Shown here piece by piece: positions 59,009 through 64,000 of a DNA stretch of 64,000 bases (positions are counted from its first letter, which is position 1; each line of letters begins with the position of its first letter). The notes beneath the pieces were generated by a model. It was not told the origin of the DNA. It made no database searches and saw only the letters and a list, made by a program, of their open reading frames with translations. The DNA comes from Streptomyces sp. NBC_00663 (GTDB lineage: Bacteria > Actinomycetota > Actinomycetes > Streptomycetales > Streptomycetaceae), in assembly GCF_036226885.1 (NCBI RefSeq), contig NZ_CP109027.1, positions 9,052,001-9,116,000 on the forward strand. The letters are read 5' to 3'. The position numbers and the translations under genes are program-made.

Positions 59009-59770
59009 ATGGCACAGGCGCCGCGTACGGCCGTGGACAAAGCGCTGGACCTGATCGAGGCGGTCGGCCGGGCGCCCCGGCCGCCCCGGCTCACCGACCT
59101 CGCCGACGAGGTCGGGCTGCATCGGGCCACCGCCTACCGGATCCTGGTGGATCTGGTGCGCCGCGGCTGGGTGCTGCGCGCCGACGACCGCTATCTGCCC
59201 GGCACTGCCGTGCTGCTCCTGTCGGCCCGGGCCGCCCACAACTCGCTGACCTCGCTGGCCCGTCCGGTCCTGGACAAGCTCGCCGCGCACACCGGCCTGA
59301 TGGTCAACCTCCAGGTGCTGGAGAGCGACGGCTCGCGGGTGGTGGACGTGGTCCGGCCGGAACGCCTGGCGATGATCAGCACCCTGCTCGGCGACCGGCT
59401 GCCCGCCCACCGCTTCGCCGGCCCGCTCGCCCTGGTCGCCGCGCTCGCACCCAAGGCGCGCGGCCCCTACGTGGACGCCGCCCGGGCGCAAGGGCATCCC
59501 GTCGACGGTGACACCGGTCTGCTCGCCGACATCGCGCGGGCCGAGGCCGCCGGATTCGCCGTCGAGCACGGGCGCAACGACCAGTTCGTCGCGTCCGTCA
59601 GCAGAGCCGTCGTACCGGCCCCCGGAGCGCCCGTCTGCGCGCTCACCGTCGTCGGACCCGCGGCTGATTTCGACGAAGAGCATCTGCGAGGAGTGCGTGC
59701 GGCACTCGCCTCGGCGGTCGACACCCTGGGCGGGCTGCTCGCCCGGGCGGGCGCGGAGGCCGACTCATGA
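59009..59770 (+). CDS. IclR-family transcriptional regulator
   Basis: A 253-aa regulator. The N-terminal winged helix reads AVDKALDLIEAVGRAPRPPRLTDLADEVGLHRATAYRILVDLVRRGWVLR, and the C-terminal effector domain has LARPVLDKLAAHTGLMVNLQVLESDGSRVVDV and DQFVASVSRAVVPAPGAPVCALTVVGP in order. The ATG at 59009 has GGAAGGG upstream. It is divergent from the amidohydrolase/dipeptidase genes and overlaps the following cyclodeaminase-like gene by 4 bp (ATGA), so it probably controls both directions. Confidence 0.93.
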   Translation: MAQAPRTAVDKALDLIEAVGRAPRPPRLTDLADEVGLHRATAYRILVDLVRRGWVLRADDRYLPGTAVLLLSARAAHNSLTSLARPVLDKLAAHTGLMVNLQVLESDGSRVVDVVRPERLAMISTLLGDRLPAHRFAGPLALVAALAPKARGPYVDAARAQGHPVDGDTGLLADIARAEAAGFAVEHGRNDQFVASVSRAVVPAPGAPVCALTVVGPAADFDEEHLRGVRAALASAVDTLGGLLARAGAEADS

Positions 59771-60696
59771 CGGGAGTTCTGGTTCTCGACGGGGCCGCCA
59801 CGCTCGCGGCCCTCGATCCGCACCGCCTGATGGCGGCCGTGGCGGACGCGCTCGTCGCCGTGGCGCGGGACCGGGCGTCCGCGCCGGCGCGCACGGCGGC
59901 CTTCACGCCGTACGGGCTGCTGGGCGCCATGCCCGGATACGTTCCCGGACAGGGCCTCGCCGCGAAACTGGTGACGGTCTTCGCCGATCCCGGGCACCCC
60001 GGCCGCAGCACCCACCGCGGCATCGTCGCCCTCTTCGACGCCGAGGACGGCCGGCCCCTGGCGGTGCTGGACGCCGAGCCCATCACGGCCTGGCGCACCG
60101 CCGCGTCCGCCACTCACAGCGCCCAGGTTCTGGCCCGCCCCGGCCCCGTCGTGGTCGTCGGCACCGGAGTCCAGGCGCGCGCCCAGGTCGGCCTGCTGGC
60201 CGCGCTCCGGCCTGACGAACCCGTCACCGTGGCGGGCCGCGATGGCGAGGCCGCTCGCGCGACGGCCGCACTGCACCCCGCCGGCCGCGCGGCCGACGGC
60301 ATCGAGGACGCCGTACGGCAGGCGGCGACCGTGTACTGCTGCACCGGCACCACCCGCCCCGTCGTCCGGCGCGAGTGGCTGGCACCGGGCACCCATGTGA
60401 GCTCGGTCGGCGCCTCCCAGGGACACGAACTCGACGCCGCCACCGTCCGGGACGCGGCGCTCTTCGCCGAGTGGCCGGGAGCGGCCGGCACCCCGCCGCC
60501 CTCCGGCGCCCACGAGCTCCAGGCCCTGCCGGCGGACCGCACCGTCACCCTCCTGGGCGCCGTCCTCGACGGCTCGGCCCCCGGCCGGCGGGCGCCCGAC
60601 CAGCTCACCGTCTTCAAGTCCACCGGGCACGCGGCCCTGGACGTGGCGGCCGCGTACGTCGTGCACAGCGCGGTGACGGGCCGGGGCACCGGGTAG
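59767..60696 (+). CDS. Ornithine cyclodeaminase / mu-crystallin-family protein
   Basis: A 309-aa NAD(P)-binding protein. The Rossmann motif is VVVVGTGVQARAQVGLLAAL near residue 125; the substrate side includes AKLVTVFADPGHPG, ITAWRTAASATHSAQVLA and VSSVGASQGHELD. Family members make proline from ornithine or reduce imines and amino acids. With a dipeptidase, an amidohydrolase and an IclR regulator in the same cluster, a role in breakdown of an amino-acid derivative is likely. It overlaps the IclR stop by 4 bp. Confidence 0.9.
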   Translation: MTGVLVLDGAATLAALDPHRLMAAVADALVAVARDRASAPARTAAFTPYGLLGAMPGYVPGQGLAAKLVTVFADPGHPGRSTHRGIVALFDAEDGRPLAVLDAEPITAWRTAASATHSAQVLARPGPVVVVGTGVQARAQVGLLAALRPDEPVTVAGRDGEAARATAALHPAGRAADGIEDAVRQAATVYCCTGTTRPVVRREWLAPGTHVSSVGASQGHELDAATVRDAALFAEWPGAAGTPPPSGAHELQALPADRTVTLLGAVLDGSAPGRRAPDQLTVFKSTGHAALDVAAAYVVHSAVTGRGTG

Positions 60697-60719
60697 GTGG
60701 CCGGGCCCGTCGGCGCCGG

Positions 60720-62042
60720 TCAGGGCTGCAACGGCAGCAGACCACAGGCCGATGTCACCGGCTTGCCGTCGAGGCGGTCGGTCAGCCAGGAGATCGCGTC
60801 GCCCTGGTCGGTGAGCAGGGGAGCGAAGTGGTTGATGAGGGAGCGGCCCACGTCCGGCAGGATCACGGGCTTGTAGGTCACGTTCCCGCCCAGACGGCAC
60901 CAGTCGACGCCGAGTCGGCGCGCCTGCGCGTGCGGCACCAGATTGTCGCTCGTGCCCGTCGCCAGCCGGACCGGCCCGCTCGGGCGGGCCGTGCCGATGC
61001 GCTGTTCGTCGAGGAAGGCCTGGAGGGCGGGCTCGGCGGCGATGACGTCGCTGATGGTCCTGCCGTCGGTCGTCCAGGCGGTGCTGTGCGCCGAGTTGTA
61101 CGCGAACAGCGCGTCCCCCACGCACATGGTGGACAGGTCGTCGAGTGCCGCGCGGCCGGCCGCGTTGAGGTGGGCGTCGGCGATCGGCCGCAGCGTCGGG
61201 TCGGACTGGAGGAACCCGTTGACGGACCAGCCCAGTGCGCCGGCGAGGTCGCTGCCGTCGATGGCCTTGGTGACCTCGGTCAGGTCGGCGGGCGGCGCGC
61301 CCGCATAGGTCCCGGCGAGGACCACGTCAGGGGCGTAGGCGGACCGGACTTCGGCGGCCGCCGCGGTGGCGCCGCCGCCCTGGCTGTAGCCGAACAGGGC
61401 CACGCGTGAGGCGGTGGTGAGCGAGGTGCCGGGCAGCGCGCGGGCGGCCCGGACGGCGTCGAGGACGGCATGGGCCTCGTCCACCCGGTTGACGTACGTG
61501 TGCAGCCGGTCGGTGGCGCCGAGCCCGGCGTAGTCGGTGACCACGACGGCGATGCCTCTGGCGAGCAGACGGTAGATCGCCAGGTCCTCGTAACCGACGG
61601 AAACGGTCTCCCCGTTGAGCTGGAGGGGGTGTTCGAGGCCGAGGGAGGCGGCGCACTGGTCGCCCTGTCCCATGGTCCCGGGAGCCAGCGCGACCAGTGG
61701 CCGGGGGCCGCTGCCCCGCCAGGCCGCGGAAGGCTCGATGTAGGCGCCCGTCACCGCCATGGGCAGGCCGTTGGAGTCCGTGGACCGGTACATCAGCCGG
61801 GTGGCCGTGCCGGGCAGCGGGCCGTCGACGCCGGGCAGGCTCAGCGCGAGCGGCAGCGGTTCGCTGCGCACGAGTGCGCCGTTGGCGTCGGGCAGTGTCG
61901 CGGGCGGGTCGTAGAAGGTGGGGATGGTGACGCCGCGGGAGACCACGGCCCCGCCGTCGGCGGCCAGGGCCGGGACGGTCGAGGCGCCGAGGCAGGCGGC
62001 GGCCGTGACGGCCACGGCGGCGAGGCGTACGGGTGCGGGCAT
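60720..62042 (-). CDS. Secreted lipase (LIP-family alpha/beta hydrolase)
   Basis: A 440-aa exported lipase. The signal peptide is MPAPVRLAAVAVTAAACLGASTVPALA. The nucleophile elbow is RVALFGYSQGGGATAAA, with the pattern TDYAGLGATDRLHTYVN before it, which is typical of the secretory lipase family (Pfam LIP). It probably hydrolyses lipids or esters outside the cell. The ATG at 62042 has GGAGG directly upstream; an ATG at 62078 is weaker and would add an odd 12 residues. An AT-rich patch near 62230-62250 may contain the promoter. Confidence 0.9.
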   Translation of the reverse strand: MPAPVRLAAVAVTAAACLGASTVPALAADGGAVVSRGVTIPTFYDPPATLPDANGALVRSEPLPLALSLPGVDGPLPGTATRLMYRSTDSNGLPMAVTGAYIEPSAAWRGSGPRPLVALAPGTMGQGDQCAASLGLEHPLQLNGETVSVGYEDLAIYRLLARGIAVVVTDYAGLGATDRLHTYVNRVDEAHAVLDAVRAARALPGTSLTTASRVALFGYSQGGGATAAAAEVRSAYAPDVVLAGTYAGAPPADLTEVTKAIDGSDLAGALGWSVNGFLQSDPTLRPIADAHLNAAGRAALDDLSTMCVGDALFAYNSAHSTAWTTDGRTISDVIAAEPALQAFLDEQRIGTARPSGPVRLATGTSDNLVPHAQARRLGVDWCRLGGNVTYKPVILPDVGRSLINHFAPLLTDQGDAISWLTDRLDGKPVTSACGLLPLQP

Positions 62043-62300
62043 GAGGGACCTCCGGAGCAGGGGGAGGCCGAGCTTCATGTGCGGCTCGGGCGCTTGACGG
62101 GCCGGTCGGGCGGGTGCGGGCGCGCGGAGGCGGTCGTCCCACCGCTGTTCCGGTCGCCGCACCCGGGTGCTCTTAGACGAAGTGTCAGGACGGTAGCGCC
62201 GAGCGGGTTACCACGGGTAGCTCCCAGGAGGTTACGGTTCAGTAATATACGGCCGCGTCGGGGCGCGCAGTGTGTCGCCCGCGCGCCCCTGGCTGTTCGC

Positions 62301-62343
62301 CGGTCCGCCGGCGGCACGCGTGGGGTGCGCCGCCGGCGGACCG
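62301..62343. terminator. 15-bp perfect stem-loop after the second lipase gene
   Basis: CGGTCCGCCGGCGGC at 62301-62315 pairs exactly with GCCGCCGGCGGACCG at 62329-62343 around a 13-base loop, 16 bases after the stop of the lipase at 62359. It is a strong factor-independent or stem-type terminator for this minus-strand gene. Confidence 0.8.
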
Positions 62344-62358
62344 TGACCCTTCGCCTCG

Positions 62359-63135
62359 TCAGGAGGCGACGAAGTCGGCGATGTCACCGAGCACGGAGGT
62401 GTCGGTGAGGAAGCCGATGTGGGTCTGACAGGCCACGGGGTTGTTGGTGGCGCCGTCCAGGCGGGTGCTGGTGTACGGGATGATGACGCCGTCGCACGGC
62501 GAGTACCAGGTGGCGTACTTCGTGCTCCCCGGCGTCTCGTCGCCCGAGGTGATCTGGCCGATGAACGAGGAACCCGGGTACATCTGCTGGCAGGTCGTGT
62601 AGACGAGACAGGCGCTGGCGTACGTGGTCCCGTGGTTGGCGCCGGCGATCGAGGCGAGGTGGCTGACGCTGGTGTTGCCGCCGAGGACCTTCAGGTAGTA
62701 CTGGCTGACGAGGCCGCCCATGGAGTGGTTGACGAGGGCGACCTTGCTCGCGCCGGTCTGCGACTTGACGTTGTTGACGAAGGTCGCCAGGCCCTGGGCG
62801 TTGGTGATGTTGTTGCCGTAGGAGTTGTACTCGTAGGCGAACAGGTTCGAGCTGGACCAGCCGTTGAGCCGGAAGACGCTCATGGCGGTGACCCAGTTGG
62901 ACGCGCTGCCCGTGTACCCGTGCACGAAGACGACCGGTGTGCTGGTCGACAGGGTCCCGGTGGCGTCGGCCGACCTGGTGGTGCTGGAGGCGCCGGTGGC
63001 GGTGGCGGTGGCGGTGCCGCTCGTGCGGTCGGCCGCGTCGGCCGCGCCGGCCGAGGTCGCCGAGGAGAACAGGGCGAGCACGGCGGTCACGGCCGCTACG
63101 GCGCCGGTAAGTCGACGTGCTGAACGACGGCTCAT
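62359..63135 (-). CDS. Secreted triacylglycerol lipase (alpha/beta hydrolase)
   Basis: A 258-aa exported lipase. The signal peptide is basic (SRRSARR) with a hydrophobic core to about residue 32, and an Ala/Thr/Ser-rich stretch (TSGTATATATGASSTTRS) follows. The lipase core has PVVFVHGYTGSASNWVTAM with the oxyanion H-G, VALVNHSMGGLVSQYYL with the nucleophile, and CDGVIIPYTSTRL, ACQTHIGFL with the catalytic acid and histidine. It resembles class 2 lipases of Streptomyces and may cut triglycerides or esters. The ATG at 63135 has GGGAGGG upstream. Confidence 0.92.
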   Translation of the reverse strand: MSRRSARRLTGAVAAVTAVLALFSSATSAGAADAADRTSGTATATATGASSTTRSADATGTLSTSTPVVFVHGYTGSASNWVTAMSVFRLNGWSSSNLFAYEYNSYGNNITNAQGLATFVNNVKSQTGASKVALVNHSMGGLVSQYYLKVLGGNTSVSHLASIAGANHGTTYASACLVYTTCQQMYPGSSFIGQITSGDETPGSTKYATWYSPCDGVIIPYTSTRLDGATNNPVACQTHIGFLTDTSVLGDIADFVAS

Positions 63136-63239
63136 GGAGCCCTCCCAACGAGGGTGCGGGTGTTTGACCCGACCAATGTCGTGGGGCGGGGCGCGGCGGA
63201 CATCGGCGGAATCACCAGTCGCCGGACCGCGGAAAGAGG

Positions 63240-63275
63240 ACTGTCCCGACCCACCAGCCGTGGGGGCGGGACAGT
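63240..63275. terminator. Stem-loop downstream of mscL
   Basis: ACTGTCCCG at 63240-63248 and CGGGACAGT at 63267-63275 are exact reverse complements, with an inner CCCAC (63250-63254) and GTGGG (63260-63264). It lies 46 bases after the mscL stop and is the likely terminator; on the minus strand it is followed by CCTCTTT. Confidence 0.7.
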
Positions 63276-63320
63276 TCAGCCTCGGCGCGGCGCAAGCCAC
63301 ATGCGCGGTGCGAGGACGGG

Positions 63321-63767
63321 TCAGCCGACGGACGCCTTCGCCTGCGTGGGGAAGCCGGGGCGGCCGGCGAGGTCGGCGGTGCAGTAGGCACACCTGACGG
63401 CCGCCGCGGGCACGGTGCTCAGGCAGTCCGGGCAGTCGACCTTGGTGACCGGCACGTCCTTGACCGGATTGAAACGCTCCTGGAGCCGGCCCACGGGGAG
63501 CACGACGGCGAAATAGATCACGGCGGCGACCAGGACAAAACTGATCAGGGCGTTCAGGAAGGCACCGTAGGGGAATGAGGTTCCCGCGACGGTGAATTCC
63601 TGCTTGCTGAAGTCACCGACCGCGCCGGTCGCCACTCCGATCAGCGGCGTGAGGAACGCGGTGACGAAACCGGTGACGACAGCGGTGAACGCGGCACCGA
63701 TGACGATGCCGACCGCCAGGTCGACCACGTTGCCGCGCAGCAGGAACGAGCGAAAGCCCTTGAACAC
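63321..63767 (-). CDS. mscL: Large-conductance mechanosensitive channel with a zinc-ribbon tail
   Basis: A 148-aa channel protein that opens under membrane tension to release solutes. The N-terminus FKGFRSFLLRGNVVDLAVGIVIGAAFTAVVTGFVTAFLTPLIG (in order) is the canonical MscL start and first membrane helix, and the second helix is NALISFVLVAAVIYFAVVLPVGRL. The C-terminus is extended beyond the usual 130-140 residues by VDCPDCLSTVPAAAVRCAYC, a complete pair of cysteine knuckles (a zinc ribbon). The GTG at 63767 has GGAG 7 bases upstream. Confidence 0.95.
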   Translation of the reverse strand: MFKGFRSFLLRGNVVDLAVGIVIGAAFTAVVTGFVTAFLTPLIGVATGAVGDFSKQEFTVAGTSFPYGAFLNALISFVLVAAVIYFAVVLPVGRLQERFNPVKDVPVTKVDCPDCLSTVPAAAVRCAYCTADLAGRPGFPTQAKASVG

Positions 63768-64000
63768 TGAATACTCCTGATATGAGGTGTGCCGGGACAC
63801 CATGGACCTGTCGGCCGGACGGCCGACGGCGGTAATGCTGCCGTTCCACTTCTCCGCCGTCCAACCGCCTCACTCGTTCAAGTGAAAAGACCGAAATCCG
63901 CTCCACGGGAAAAGAAACTCCTCCAGCCGTACGTATACGGATCCTGGCGGCATCGGATTTGACCGGCCGAACAGCCGGGCAGGATTTGTGCACTGTGTCC

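Overview
The window is very GC-rich, uses GTG and TTG starts freely, and is packed with families typical of soil actinomycetes: a LAETG sortase substrate, DUF5709, DUF5937-ArsR, MscL with a zinc ribbon, many LuxR/LysR/HxlR/IclR/Lrp/ArsR regulators, and secreted hydrolases. It is most likely a chromosomal segment of Streptomyces or a close relative. I saw no rRNA, tRNA, CRISPR array, insertion sequence or prophage. All assignments come from reading motifs and gene order; no searches were run.

Layout. 0-5.3 kb: a reductase, a LysR regulator divergent from an NAD-type malic enzyme, and a coupled trio (nucleotidyltransferase, BON, phosphoesterase). 5.5-18.4 kb: a 377-bp tandem-repeat array followed by a five-gene minus-strand operon, read as DUF4132 protein, 1635-aa protein, MoxR-type AAA+ ATPase, DUF5682-VWA fusion, SWIM zinc-finger protein. 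This matches the E. coli yehI/yehL/yehM/yehP/yehQ gene set in content, with the yehM and yehP equivalents fused. It is the best candidate here for a poorly described system.

18.6-36 kb: mostly housekeeping and secreted functions. These are a DUF1996 surface protein, an ArsR/MFS divergent pair with a perfect operator palindrome, a branched-chain amino-acid dehydrogenase facing an Lrp regulator, GH16 and GH15 enzymes, FUSC and YihY membrane proteins, VOC proteins, an esterase, a phosphotransferase, DUF899, an AlkD-like protein and DUF1684.

36.2-40.8 kb: a sulfur-scavenging locus with two flavin-dependent monooxygenases and a TauD-type dioxygenase. Each transcription unit is preceded by a tiny cysteine-containing leader peptide (38 and 23 aa), which suggests control by cysteine supply. 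A degraded ABC-transporter ATPase lies between the second leader and tauD.

40.8-50 kb: VOC and ABM proteins, a delta-60/DUF11/RTX-like secreted protein, a membrane Mrr-like protein, an MFS exporter, a thioesterase divergent from an HxlR regulator, a broken secreted gene, galU and a small protein. 50.1-53.3 kb: an ArsR regulator with a SulP-PPOX-HATPase operon. The same TTGC-N8-GCAA site lies in both promoters, and the SulP STAS domain together with an RsbW-like ATPase hints at partner switching. 53.3-54.2 kb is gene debris. 54.2-64 kb: a protein with a PAEE repeat tail, a LuxR regulator, a dipeptidase/amidohydrolase pair divergent from IclR/ornithine-cyclodeaminase-like genes, two secreted lipases and mscL.
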